DNA from: an uncultured Bacteroides sp.
Lineage (GTDB): Bacteria > Bacteroidota > Bacteroidia > Bacteroidales > Bacteroidaceae
Direction of reading: 5' to 3'
Length of the DNA: 64,000 nucleotides
NCBI GenBank assembly: GCA_949292025.1
Contig: CASEYC010000100.1
Span: forward strand, 1 to 64,000
Position numbers and translations under genes: made by a program
In this document: in pieces, positions 33,777 through 41,694 of the stretch
How the letters are laid out: every line of letters starts with the position of its first letter
Position numbering within the stretch: position 1 is the stretch's first letter
Notes under the pieces: generated by a model
The model's database searches: none
What the model was told of the DNA's origin: nothing
Seen by the model: only the letters and a program-made list of their open reading frames with translations

Positions 33777-34715
33777 ATGAGCGAAAAAGCACCCTTCATG
33801 GTATTCTCGGGCACCAACTCGAGATACTTGGCAGAGAAAATCTGCGCCAGCCTCAATTGTCCGTTGGGCAACATGAACATCACCCACTTCGCAGACGGTG
33901 AATTTGCCGTGTCCTACGAAGAATCCATCCGCGGGGCACACGTGTTCCTGGTACAATCCACCTTCCCCAACTCGGACAACCTCATGGAACTCTTGCTGAT
34001 GATAGACGCAGCCAAACGCGCCTCGGCCAAGAGCATCGTTGCCGTCATCCCCTACTTTGGCTGGGCCCGTCAGGACCGCAAGGACAAGCCCCGTGTCTCC
34101 ATCGGCGCCAAGCTGGTGGCCGACCTGCTGTCTGCGGCCGGCATCGACCGCCTGATCACAATGGACCTGCACGCCGACCAAATCCAGGGATTCTTCAACA
34201 TCCCCGTTGACCACCTCTACGCCTCGTCCGTCTTCCTGCCCTATATCGAGTCGCTGCACCTGGAAGACCTGGTCATCGCCACCCCGGACGTGGGCGGCTC
34301 CAAGCGTGCCAGCACCTTCTCCAAATACCTGGGCGTGCCCCTGGTGCTCTGCAACAAGACGCGCGAAAAGGCCAATGTGGTGGCCTCCATGCAAATCATC
34401 GGCGACGTGAAGGATAAGAACGTCGTGCTCATCGACGACATCGTGGACACGGCAGGCACTATCACCAAGGCCGCCAACATCATGATGGAAGCTGGAGCCA
34501 AGTCCGTCCGCGCCATCGCCAGCCACTGCGTCATGTCCGACCCTGCCTCCTTCCGCGTGCAGGAATCGGCCCTGACGGAAATGGTCTTCACGGATAGCAT
34601 CCCCTACTCCAAGAAATGCGCCAAGGTGAAGCAACTGAGCATCGCCGACATGTTTGCCGAGACCATCCGCCGCGTGATGAACAACGAATCCATCAGTTCG
34701 CAATACATCATCTGA
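33777..34715 (+). CDS. prs: Ribose-phosphate pyrophosphokinase
   Basis: The 312-residue protein makes PRPP from ribose-5-phosphate and ATP, feeding nucleotide, histidine and NAD synthesis. Motifs: FADGEFAVSYEESIRGAHVF, the ATP-binding PYFGWARQDRKDKPR, DLHADQIQGFF, and the PRPP loop VVLIDDIVDTAGTI near residue 220. It has its own promoter and a terminator at 34791. Confidence 0.97.
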   Translation: MSEKAPFMVFSGTNSRYLAEKICASLNCPLGNMNITHFADGEFAVSYEESIRGAHVFLVQSTFPNSDNLMELLLMIDAAKRASAKSIVAVIPYFGWARQDRKDKPRVSIGAKLVADLLSAAGIDRLITMDLHADQIQGFFNIPVDHLYASSVFLPYIESLHLEDLVIATPDVGGSKRASTFSKYLGVPLVLCNKTREKANVVASMQIIGDVKDKNVVLIDDIVDTAGTITKAANIMMEAGAKSVRAIASHCVMSDPASFRVQESALTEMVFTDSIPYSKKCAKVKQLSIADMFAETIRRVMNNESISSQYII

Positions 34716-34790
34716 TCTACATACGCACAACTGAAAAATCATTCATTGTTAACATTGCAAAACGATCAACTGATACAATAGGTTGAACTG

Positions 34791-34826
34791 GGGAGCTTGC
34801 TGCGAAGCACGCTCCCTCATTTTTTC
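34791..34826 (+). terminator. Terminator of prs
   Basis: GGGAGC (34791-34796) and GCTCCC (34811-34816) form a stem, extended by partial pairs inside, followed by TCATTTTTT. Confidence 0.7.
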
Positions 34827-34861
34827 TGCCCCGGGACAAGGGACGGACGCGATATTTTTCT

Positions 34862-34869
34862 TACTTTTG
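34862..34869 (+). promoter_or_regulatory. Bacteroidetes -7 box for the DEAD-box helicase
   Basis: TACTTTTG lies 24 bp before the ATG at 34893, supporting that start over the longer ORF beginning at 34797. Confidence 0.6.
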
Positions 34870-34892
34870 CACACAAAATCCGAGATACATCT

Positions 34893-36128
34893 ATGAAGTT
34901 TTCCGAACTGAACCTGAACGACCAAGTGCTGGACGCACTGGACGCCATGCGCTTCGAAGAGTGCACCCCCATACAAGAGAAGTCCATCCCCGTCATCCTC
35001 GAGGGCCGCGACCTGATTGCCGTGGCACAGACGGGCACCGGCAAGACCGCCGCCTACATGCTGCCCATCCTCAACAAGCTGTCCGAAGGCGGATACCCCG
35101 AGGACGCCATCAACTGCATCATCATGGCCCCCACGCGCGAACTGGCGCAGCAGATTGACCAGCAGATGCAGGGATTCTCCTACTTCCTGCCCGTATCGGG
35201 CGTGGCCGTCTACGGCGGAAACGACGGTATCCTCTTCGAGCAGCAGAAGAAGGGCCTGACGCTGGGCGCGGACGTAGTCATCGCCACCCCGGGACGCCTC
35301 ATCGCCCACCTCAGCCTGGGATACGTGGACCTGTCCCGCGTGTCGTTCTTCGTGCTGGACGAGGCGGACCGCATGCTGGACATGGGCTTCTATGACGACA
35401 TCATGCAGATCGTGAAGTGCCTGCCCAAGGAGCGGCAGACCGTGATGTTCTCCGCCACCATGCCCGCCAAGATACAGCAACTGGCGCAGAACATCCTCCA
35501 CGACCCGGCGGAGGTGAAGCTGGCCGTCTCCAAGCCCGCGGACAAAATCGTGCAGGCCGCCTACGTCTGCCACGAGCAGCAGAAGCTGGGCATCATCCGC
35601 AGCCTCTTCGCCGAGCAGGTGCCGGAGAGGGTCATCATCTTCGCCTCGTCCAAGCTGAAGGTGAAGGAAGTGGCCCGCGCCCTGCAACGCATGAAGCTCA
35701 ACGTGGGCGAGATGCACAGCGACCTGGAGCAGGCCGAGCGCGAGGACGTGATGTACCGCTTCAAGGCCGGGCAGGTCAACATCCTGGTGGCCACCGACAT
35801 CGTGGCGCGCGGCATCGACATCGACGACATCCGGCTGGTCATCAACTACGACGTGCCCCACGACAACGAGGACTACGTGCACCGCATCGGCCGCACGGCC
35901 CGCGCCAACAACGACGGCGTGGCCCTGACCTTCGTCAGCGACATGGAGCAGGGCAAGTTTGCCGGCATCGAGCGCTTCCTGGGCAAGGAAATCTACAAGA
36001 TACCCCTCCCCGCCGAACTGGGCGAGGCGCCGGAATACCGCCCCAAGGCCGCAGGCAAGGGCGGCGGAAAGGGACGCGGCAAAGGACACGGGGGCGGACG
36101 GAAACCACGCCGGACGCCACGCGGATAA
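34893..36128 (+). CDS. DEAD-box RNA helicase
   Basis: The 411-residue protein starts MKFSELNLNDQVLDALDAMR (Q-motif region TPIQEKSIPVIL) and has all DEAD-box motifs: AQTGTGKTAAY, PTRELAQQ, VLDEADRMLDMGF, SATMP, VATDIVARGIDI and HRIGRTAR. A lysine/glycine/arginine-rich tail (AAGKGGGKGRGKGHGGGRKP) likely binds RNA. It probably helps ribosome assembly or RNA turnover, as RhlE-type proteins do. Confidence 0.96.
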   Translation: MKFSELNLNDQVLDALDAMRFEECTPIQEKSIPVILEGRDLIAVAQTGTGKTAAYMLPILNKLSEGGYPEDAINCIIMAPTRELAQQIDQQMQGFSYFLPVSGVAVYGGNDGILFEQQKKGLTLGADVVIATPGRLIAHLSLGYVDLSRVSFFVLDEADRMLDMGFYDDIMQIVKCLPKERQTVMFSATMPAKIQQLAQNILHDPAEVKLAVSKPADKIVQAAYVCHEQQKLGIIRSLFAEQVPERVIIFASSKLKVKEVARALQRMKLNVGEMHSDLEQAEREDVMYRFKAGQVNILVATDIVARGIDIDDIRLVINYDVPHDNEDYVHRIGRTARANNDGVALTFVSDMEQGKFAGIERFLGKEIYKIPLPAELGEAPEYRPKAAGKGGGKGRGKGHGGGRKPRRTPRG

Positions 36129-36207
36129 CCCTCCCCGCACAGGGGCGGCACAGGCCGGGGCAGATACACCTATCTGCCTCGTTTTCATTGCCCTTTCAGG
36201 ATGGATG

Positions 36208-36290
36208 TGTTGGCGAACATACGAATAATATGTTGATGAACATACAAAAATTATGTTGATGAACATCTAAAAATTATGTTGGTGAACATA
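36208..36290. repeat. Four ATGTTGATGAACAT-type palindromes, 23-bp period, upstream of the HU gene
   Basis: Units start at 36208, 36231, 36254 and 36277. Each contains TGTT-N4-AACA (TGTTGATGAACA or TGTTGGCGAACA) followed by an AT-rich spacer. The fourth unit ends 7 bp before the TATCTTTG box at 36298-36305, so it covers the -33 region. Confidence 0.85.
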
Positions 36291-36297
36291 TTATGCT

Positions 36298-36305
36298 TAT
36301 CTTTG
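36298..36305 (+). promoter_or_regulatory. Bacteroidetes -7 box for the HU-DUF4469 gene
   Basis: TATCTTTG directly after the palindrome array, 78 bp before the ATG at 36384 and 42 bp before an alternative ATG at 36348. Confidence 0.6.
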
Positions 36306-36383
36306 CGAAGATTATGAACCCGGACAGGAGAGGCGGCCAAGCCCTATATGCCCCCGTCGCCCTGCCCCAAAGGAACTAAACCC

Positions 36384-37187
36384 ATGAGCAAGAAAAGAAG
36401 AGCGATTTGGAACGTGAGGATGCGCAAGTCCAACTACACCACGACCGGCGGAAAGGATGTCCCCGTGGTGGTACACCCGCGCACCTGCACGCTGGAGGAC
36501 ATCGTGGCGTGGATGGACGCGCGCCATGCACTGCCCATCACGAAGGAGAACCTGCGGATGGCCGTGGAGATGTTTATGAACGAAGTGGAAGACCTGCTGC
36601 TGGAAGGCTCCATCATCAACCTGCCCATCGGGCGGCTGACCCCCGCCGTGACAGGCACGTGGGAATACCAGCGGCGCTTCGACGAGAACGTGCGGGCACA
36701 GAACAAGGCGGTGGTGAACTATGCCATGGGCCCGCGCCTGACCCGCCTGCTGGCCAACCCGCTGCTGCACGACACGCAGATGGGGGTATTCAACCGCCTG
36801 TACGTCACGGAGGTGAAGGACCACGCCAGCGGCACCACCAACAGGCAGCTGACCCCGGGCGGCATCGTCAGCCTGCGCGGGCGGATGCTGCTGATGAACG
36901 GCGACGACCCGCAGCGCGGCCTCTACCTGCTGCACGCCGGCACGCGTGAGGTGGCCGCCTGGCTGAAGCCGGAATGTTTCGCCGTCTGCACCCGCACGCG
37001 CATCATCCTGCAACTGCCCGCCACGCTCGCGCCGGGGGCGTACCTGCTGAAGGCCGTCAGCCAGTGTACCACCAACTCCACGCCGCTGAAGCAGCCCGCG
37101 GAATACCTCTTCCCCCACGAGCTGGCGGTGGGCGAGGAAGAAAATGCCGATTCGCCCGCCCCGGAGGACGGTAATCTCGCGGAATAA
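36384..37187 (+). CDS. HU-family DNA-binding protein with C-terminal DUF4469
   Basis: The 267-residue protein starts MSKKRRAIWNVRMRKSNYTT. Its first 125 residues show the HU/IHF-like fold of Bacteroidetes (TLEDIVAWMDARHALPITKE, AVEMFMNEVEDLLLEGSIIN, LPIGRLTPAVTGTW). The rest is the DUF4469 module with Ig-like strands (LTPGGIVSLRGRMLLMNGDD, TRIILQLPATLAPGAYLLKA). It probably binds DNA as an architectural protein; the second module's role is unknown. Its promoter is covered by a four-palindrome array, which suggests tight control, perhaps by itself. An alternative ATG lies at 36348. Confidence 0.88.
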   Translation: MSKKRRAIWNVRMRKSNYTTTGGKDVPVVVHPRTCTLEDIVAWMDARHALPITKENLRMAVEMFMNEVEDLLLEGSIINLPIGRLTPAVTGTWEYQRRFDENVRAQNKAVVNYAMGPRLTRLLANPLLHDTQMGVFNRLYVTEVKDHASGTTNRQLTPGGIVSLRGRMLLMNGDDPQRGLYLLHAGTREVAAWLKPECFAVCTRTRIILQLPATLAPGAYLLKAVSQCTTNSTPLKQPAEYLFPHELAVGEEENADSPAPEDGNLAE

Positions 37188-37190
37188 TCT

Positions 37191-37198
37191 TACCTTTG
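37191..37198 (+). promoter_or_regulatory. Bacteroidetes -7 box for the ThrE genes
   Basis: TACCTTTG begins 4 bp after the HU gene stop codon and 35 bp before the ATG at 37233. Confidence 0.6.
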
Positions 37199-37232
37199 CG
37201 CCCGTTTTCAGAATAACCCAATACGAACACTT

Positions 37233-38003
37233 ATGCATTCCAAAGAAGAACTGAAGGACATCACCCACTTCCTGCTGGAGTATGCCAACCGCCTGATGGG
37301 CTCGGGGGTACACACCTCGCGCGTGGTGCGCAACACGCACCGCATCGGGCAGTCGCTGGACGTGGAAGTGGCCGTGTCCGTCATCCAGAAGAACCTCATC
37401 GTGAACGTGCGCGACCCGCAAAGCCGGGAGTCGTACAACGAAATGGCCGCGACCCCGGCCCTGCCCATCAGCTTCGACCTCAACGCCGAACTGAGCGCCC
37501 TGAGCTGGGACGCCCACGACCAGCGGCTGTCCCTGGACGAGCTGCGCGAACGCTATGCCCGCGCCATCGCCCGGCCCAAGCTGCACCCGCTGTGCGTGCT
37601 GCTGCTGGCGGCGCTGGCCAACGCCTCGTTCTGCGCGTTGTTCGGGGGCGACTGGACGTCGCGGGGCATCGTCTTCGCGGCCACGCTCGTGGGCTTCCGG
37701 CTGCGGCAACTGATGCAGGCGCGCCACATCAACCACTACATCGTCTTCATCGTGTCGGCCCTCGCGGCGTCGCTGTGCGCCTCGTCCGCCCTGCCGGCGG
37801 GCACGCCCACGGCGGAGGTGGCCCTGGCCACGAGCGTGCTCTACCTGGTGCCGGGCGTCCCGCTGCTGAACGGGGTCATCGACATCGTGGAGGGGTACGT
37901 GACGACGGGCGTGTGCCGCCTCATCCAGGCGCTGCTGCTGGTGTTGTGCATCGCCATCGGGTTGTCCATGACGCTGATGCTGGTGCGGGACGGGTTGCTT
38001 TGA
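37233..38003 (+). CDS. Threonine/serine exporter, ThrE N-terminal-type subunit
   Basis: The 256-residue protein has a cytoplasmic start (DITHFLLEYANRLMGSGVHT, SRVVRNTHRIGQSLDVEVAV) typical of the ThrE N-terminal domain (DUF1212), then five membrane segments, including VLYLVPGVPLLNGVIDIVEG. Single-chain ThrE exporters contain this half plus a smaller half encoded separately here at 38165. Together they would export threonine and serine across the cytoplasmic membrane. A 30-bp inverted repeat separates the two genes. Confidence 0.9.
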   Translation: MHSKEELKDITHFLLEYANRLMGSGVHTSRVVRNTHRIGQSLDVEVAVSVIQKNLIVNVRDPQSRESYNEMAATPALPISFDLNAELSALSWDAHDQRLSLDELRERYARAIARPKLHPLCVLLLAALANASFCALFGGDWTSRGIVFAATLVGFRLRQLMQARHINHYIVFIVSALAASLCASSALPAGTPTAEVALATSVLYLVPGVPLLNGVIDIVEGYVTTGVCRLIQALLLVLCIAIGLSMTLMLVRDGLL

Positions 38004-38023
38004 GAAACAGGAATTTAATTCTT

Positions 38024-38124
38024 TAGACGCAGATGACGCGGATAACGCAGATTTATAATTTTAGATGGCAGATAATCAGTTTATAAAGATAATGAATCTG
38101 CGTCATCCGCGTCATCTGCGTCTA
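38024..38124. repeat. 30-bp inverted repeat between the ThrE halves
   Basis: Arms at 38024-38053 and 38095-38124 pair with one mismatch; the loop is 41 nt. The core (GACGCGGATAACGCAGATT) belongs to the GCGGAT-type long inverted repeats also seen at 31451 and 43117. It may attenuate transcription between the two halves of the exporter. Confidence 0.8.
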
Positions 38125-38164
38125 AAAATCAGACCGATAAATTATCATTAACCAACCACCACTT

Positions 38165-38653
38165 ATGCTGACCGAAATCCTTTCCGACGGACTCTTTGCC
38201 GCCGTGGCCGCCATCGGCTTCGGGGCTGTATCCAATCCCCCGCTCCGCGCGTTCCCCTCCATCGCCCTGCTGGCGGCGGTGGGCCACGCGCTGCGCTTCT
38301 GCCTGATGACCTACGCGGGCATCGACATCGCCACCGCCTCGCTGTGCGCCTCGTTCGCCATCGGCATGGGCAGCCTGCTGCTGGGCAAGCGCATCCTCTG
38401 CCCCATGACCGTGCTCTACATCCCCGCGCTGCTGCCGATGGTCCCGGGCATGTATGCCTACAAGACGGTGTTCGCCCTCATCATGTTCATGCAGAACCTG
38501 GACGCGCCGGATGCGTTGCAAGGGTACATCCGGGACATCTTCACGAACGGGCTGGTGACATGCAGCGTCATCTTCATGCTGGCCGTGGGAGCCACGTTCC
38601 CGCTGTTCATCTTCATCAGGCGGGCGTTCTCCATGACGCGGCGTTCTCGATGA
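38165..38653 (+). CDS. Threonine/serine exporter, small (ThrE2-type) subunit
   Basis: The 162-residue protein is almost entirely hydrophobic, with four or five membrane segments. Signatures match the C-terminal half of ThrE (DUF3815): GFGAVSNPPLRAFPSIALLA, MGSLLLGKRILCPMTVLYIP and ALLPMVPGMYAYKTVFALI. It forms the exporter with the protein encoded at 37233. No promoter box is visible between them, so it relies on read-through across the inverted repeat. Confidence 0.88.
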   Translation: MLTEILSDGLFAAVAAIGFGAVSNPPLRAFPSIALLAAVGHALRFCLMTYAGIDIATASLCASFAIGMGSLLLGKRILCPMTVLYIPALLPMVPGMYAYKTVFALIMFMQNLDAPDALQGYIRDIFTNGLVTCSVIFMLAVGATFPLFIFIRRAFSMTRRSR

Positions 38654-38753
38654 CGCGGTGTTGCAGAGACGCAAAACGGTGTCTTTCTGTCGGAACTGTC
38701 GCTTCCGGAGTTTTATTTAAGGCTGGTCTCTTGCCTACTCCCTGCGTTTTAGC

Positions 38754-38761
38754 TACATTTG
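38754..38761 (+). promoter_or_regulatory. Bacteroidetes -7 box for cls
   Basis: TACATTTG lies 24 bp before the ATG at 38786. The 100 bp upstream hold no gene. Confidence 0.55.
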
Positions 38762-38785
38762 CAGGTGCACAAAGACTTGAACCAG

Positions 38786-40222
38786 ATGGAATGGAACCTC
38801 TTGATAGAAAAATTGGCGACGATAACCTTCGACACCGTGTTGTGGATTATCATCATCGGCACCATCCTCGTCATCGTGATGGACAACCGCAACCCGGTCA
38901 AGACACTGGCGTGGATATTGGTGCTCATCTTCCTGCCGGTGGTGGGACTGGTGTTCTACTTCTTCTTCGGACGAAGCCAGCGGCATGAACGCATCATCGG
39001 CAAGAAAGTCTACGGGCACCTGATGAAAAAGCCCATAGCCGAATACATGGCGCAACCCGCCGCCCAACTGCCGGAGGACTACAAACGCATCATTGACCTG
39101 TTTCGCAACGTCAACCAGTCCCTGCCGTTCGAAGACAACTCCATTGAGACGTTTACCTCCGGAGATTCATTCATACAAGCCCTGCTGCGCGAGCTCCAGC
39201 AAGCCCAGAGGCATATCCACATCGAGTCATACATCTTCGAGGATGACGCCATCGGCCGCATGGTGCGCGACGTGCTCATCGAGAAAGCCCGGACGGGCGT
39301 CGAAGTGCGGGTGATTTATGACGACGTGGGATGCTGGCATGTGCCCAACCGCTTCTTCGAACAGATGCGCGAGGTGGGCATAGAGGTGCGCAGCTTCCTG
39401 AAAGTGCGCTTCCCCCACTTCACCAACAAAGTGAACTACCGCAACCACCGCAAAATCATCATCATTGACGGACGCGCGGGATTCGTGGGCGGCATGAACC
39501 TGGCCGAACGCTATGTGCGCGGATTCTCCTGGGGCATCTGGCGGGACACCCACTTGATGCTGAAAGGGAAAGCGGTGCATGGCCTGCAAACGGCTTTCCT
39601 GCTGGACTGGTACTTCGTTGACCGCACGCTCATCTCTGCGGCCAAATACTTCCCCAAACTGGACAATCCGGGCACGTCGCTGGTGCAAATCGTGACGAGC
39701 GAGCCGGTAGGTCCCTGGCGCGAAATCATGCAAGGATTGGTCAAGGCTGTCTCCGAAGCCCGGAAATACTTCTATATCCAGACGCCCTACTTCCTGCCCA
39801 CCGAGCCGATGCTTGTCGCCATGCAGACAGCCGCTCTCAGCGGGGTGGACGTGCGCCTGATGCTGCCTTGTCGCGCCGACAGCCGGCTGACGCACCTGGC
39901 ATCGTGCTCCTACCTGGCCGACGTGCTCCGGGCGGGCGTGAAGGTCTATCTCTACCAGAAAGGATTCCTGCACTCCAAGCTGATGGTGTCCGACGACTTG
40001 CTTTCCACCGTAGGCTCCACCAACATGGACTTCCGGAGCTTCGAACACAACTTCGAGGTCAACGCCTTCATCTATGACACGGAGACAGCCCTGCAGATGC
40101 GCGAAATCTTCCTGCAAGACCAGCGCGACTGCCTGCCCGTCTCCTTGAAGAATTGGGAAAAACGCTCACGCTCCCGGAAGGTCGCCGAAAGCACCGTCCG
40201 CCTGCTCGCCCCGCTGCTGTGA
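38786..40222 (+). CDS. cls: Cardiolipin synthase
   Basis: The 478-residue protein has two N-terminal membrane segments (TVLWIIIIGTILVIVMDN, TLAWILVLIFLPVVGLVFYF). Two phospholipase-D domains follow, with HKD motifs NHRKIIIIDGRAGFVGGMN near residue 222 and LHSKLMVSDDLLSTVGSTN near residue 400. It condenses two phosphatidylglycerols, or PG and another lipid, into cardiolipin at the cytoplasmic membrane. The start follows from the promoter box; a TTG 27 bp earlier is inside that box. Its 3' end overlaps the convergent rsmD by 57 bp. Confidence 0.94.
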   Translation: MEWNLLIEKLATITFDTVLWIIIIGTILVIVMDNRNPVKTLAWILVLIFLPVVGLVFYFFFGRSQRHERIIGKKVYGHLMKKPIAEYMAQPAAQLPEDYKRIIDLFRNVNQSLPFEDNSIETFTSGDSFIQALLRELQQAQRHIHIESYIFEDDAIGRMVRDVLIEKARTGVEVRVIYDDVGCWHVPNRFFEQMREVGIEVRSFLKVRFPHFTNKVNYRNHRKIIIIDGRAGFVGGMNLAERYVRGFSWGIWRDTHLMLKGKAVHGLQTAFLLDWYFVDRTLISAAKYFPKLDNPGTSLVQIVTSEPVGPWREIMQGLVKAVSEARKYFYIQTPYFLPTEPMLVAMQTAALSGVDVRLMLPCRADSRLTHLASCSYLADVLRAGVKVYLYQKGFLHSKLMVSDDLLSTVGSTNMDFRSFEHNFEVNAFIYDTETALQMREIFLQDQRDCLPVSLKNWEKRSRSRKVAESTVRLLAPLL

Positions 40223-40804
40223 CTCTTCTGCTTGCTGCTCCTGCTGTTCCTCTTGTGGAAGAGCCGGGGCATGGAAAAAGCTGAAGTTGACGCTGCCATA
40301 CGCCCGGTGCTCCTCGAAGCAAGGATGCTCCTCGAAGCGGTTTTTCTTGCCATGCTCCAAGATGAAGAGGCCGCCAGGCTTCAGCAATCCGCTCTCCAGG
40401 ACAAGGTCGGGAAGCCGGGGCAACTCTTTCAGTTCGTAAGGCGGGTCGGCAAAAACCAGGTCGAAGCGGCGGTGCGTGCTTCTGAGGAAACGGAACACAT
40501 CGGCATGGACAGGCAGCCAATTCTCCGCCTTCAGCTCGCGCGCCACCCGGCAAATGAAGGAGAAATGGTCGCGGTCTTTCTCCACCGACACCACGTGGGC
40601 ACATCCGCGCGACACCAGCTCCAATCCAATGCTGCCCGTCCCGGAAAAGAGGTCGAGCGCCTCCACGCCATCCTCCTCGTAGTCGAAACGGTTGGAGAGC
40701 ACGTTGAACAGGTTCTCCTTGGCGAAGTCCGTCGTAGGCCGCGCCTTGAACGTGCGGGGCACGTCGAAATGCCTGTGCTTGTATTTACCACTGATTACTC
40801 GCAT
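40166..40804 (-). CDS. rsmD: 16S rRNA m2G966 methyltransferase RsmD
   Basis: The 212-residue protein starts MRVISGKYKHRHFDVPRTFK, the family opening. It has the SAM site ALDLFSGTGSIGLELVSRG, then VSVEKDRDHFSF and the catalytic DPPY in FDLVFADPPYELKEL. It methylates guanine 966 of 16S rRNA during 30S assembly. The last 30 residues are Gln/Glu-rich (EEQQEQQAEESQQRGEQ) and overlap the 3' end of cls on the other strand, so this tail is probably an unconserved extension. It overlaps the DUF3822 gene by 10 bp. Confidence 0.94.
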   Translation of the reverse strand: MRVISGKYKHRHFDVPRTFKARPTTDFAKENLFNVLSNRFDYEEDGVEALDLFSGTGSIGLELVSRGCAHVVSVEKDRDHFSFICRVARELKAENWLPVHADVFRFLRSTHRRFDLVFADPPYELKELPRLPDLVLESGLLKPGGLFILEHGKKNRFEEHPCFEEHRAYGSVNFSFFHAPALPQEEQQEQQAEESQQRGEQADGAFGDLPGA

Positions 40805-41580
40805 ATCGTCATCATTTGAAAGTCCATATTCGCGCCGGAGGGCATCACGGACACCTTCCGTACAAATTGCTTCAATCCGGAAACCCACTCATCCCCGACG
40901 GACACCCGCCCGCACAGCAGCAGTTCGTCCTGCTCCTGGTCGAACCCGAGGCTGGTCCATGCGCCCAGCAACGCATAAAGCCGGTCGCCCTCCTGGCTGC
41001 ACGCATAGGAATTGCCCAGCAAGAAGCGGCCTTGCCCGTAGCAGAAAACGTCCATGCACTCGCGGCGCACGTGTACATACATCTTGCGCGTGTTGCCCAA
41101 GCGGCTCTTTACGGCAAACCCGTCCAGCAAAGGCGAAGCCTGGGCATACAAGCGCACATCGGGCAGGCGTTCGCGCAGGAAGCCGGAAACGCTTTGGTCG
41201 ATGCCGAAAAGCACCACAAGGTTGTTGTTGTGCAGGATGTTGTACCTGACCTCCTCGTTCCTCCAACGCGGATGGTTATAGTAGAATACCTCGGCTGCCT
41301 GCTCGTCCTCGAACAGCTCCAGGGGCATCAGCGTGAAGCGCCGGGTGGCCATCAGCACATTCACCCGGCGGAAGGGACGCGCCAGCCAGTCTTTTTCCGC
41401 AAAAGCCCGCTTCAGGTTGGCGGCCAGGGACAGGGATTCATCCACCGCCCAATCCTCGCACGCCGGGGCAGCCTCATCCGCCGACGGGTCGGACACGGCG
41501 AAGGCAAACCCGTCCGTATCCAGGCGAAGGGTCAACGTGTATTGTCCGGAGTGGGTAAAGTCTATTTTTGTATCCAACAT
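40795..41580 (-). CDS. DUF3822 family protein
   Basis: The 261-residue protein is a typical Bacteroidetes DUF3822 member: TLRLDTDGFAFAVSDP near the start, RPFRRVNVLMATRRFTLMPL, LEARYNILHNNNLVV-like RYNILHNNNLVVLFGID, and a second half KMYVHVRRECMDVFCYGQ. The fold resembles actin-like/type IV pilus ATPase domains and DUF3822 genes are regularly found next to rsmD, as here. Function unknown. The promoter box TACTTTTG lies at 41636-41643 on the reverse strand. Confidence 0.9.
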   Translation of the reverse strand: MLDTKIDFTHSGQYTLTLRLDTDGFAFAVSDPSADEAAPACEDWAVDESLSLAANLKRAFAEKDWLARPFRRVNVLMATRRFTLMPLELFEDEQAAEVFYYNHPRWRNEEVRYNILHNNNLVVLFGIDQSVSGFLRERLPDVRLYAQASPLLDGFAVKSRLGNTRKMYVHVRRECMDVFCYGQGRFLLGNSYACSQEGDRLYALLGAWTSLGFDQEQDELLLCGRVSVGDEWVSGLKQFVRKVSVMPSGANMDFQMMTICE

Positions 41581-41635
41581 TAATTATGCTTTTTCTACAT
41601 GAAAATATCTATTTAGTTTGCTATATTCGCAGCGC

Positions 41636-41643
41636 AAAAGTAC
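41636..41643 (-). promoter_or_regulatory. Bacteroidetes -7 box for DUF3822-rsmD
   Basis: Reverse strand TACTTTTG, 56 bp before the ATG at 41580; divergent from the helicase gene. Confidence 0.5.
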
Positions 41644-41694
41644 AAAAAAACGCGCACAAGGCACGAATGCGCCGTTACTTTTTCATTCAGGACT

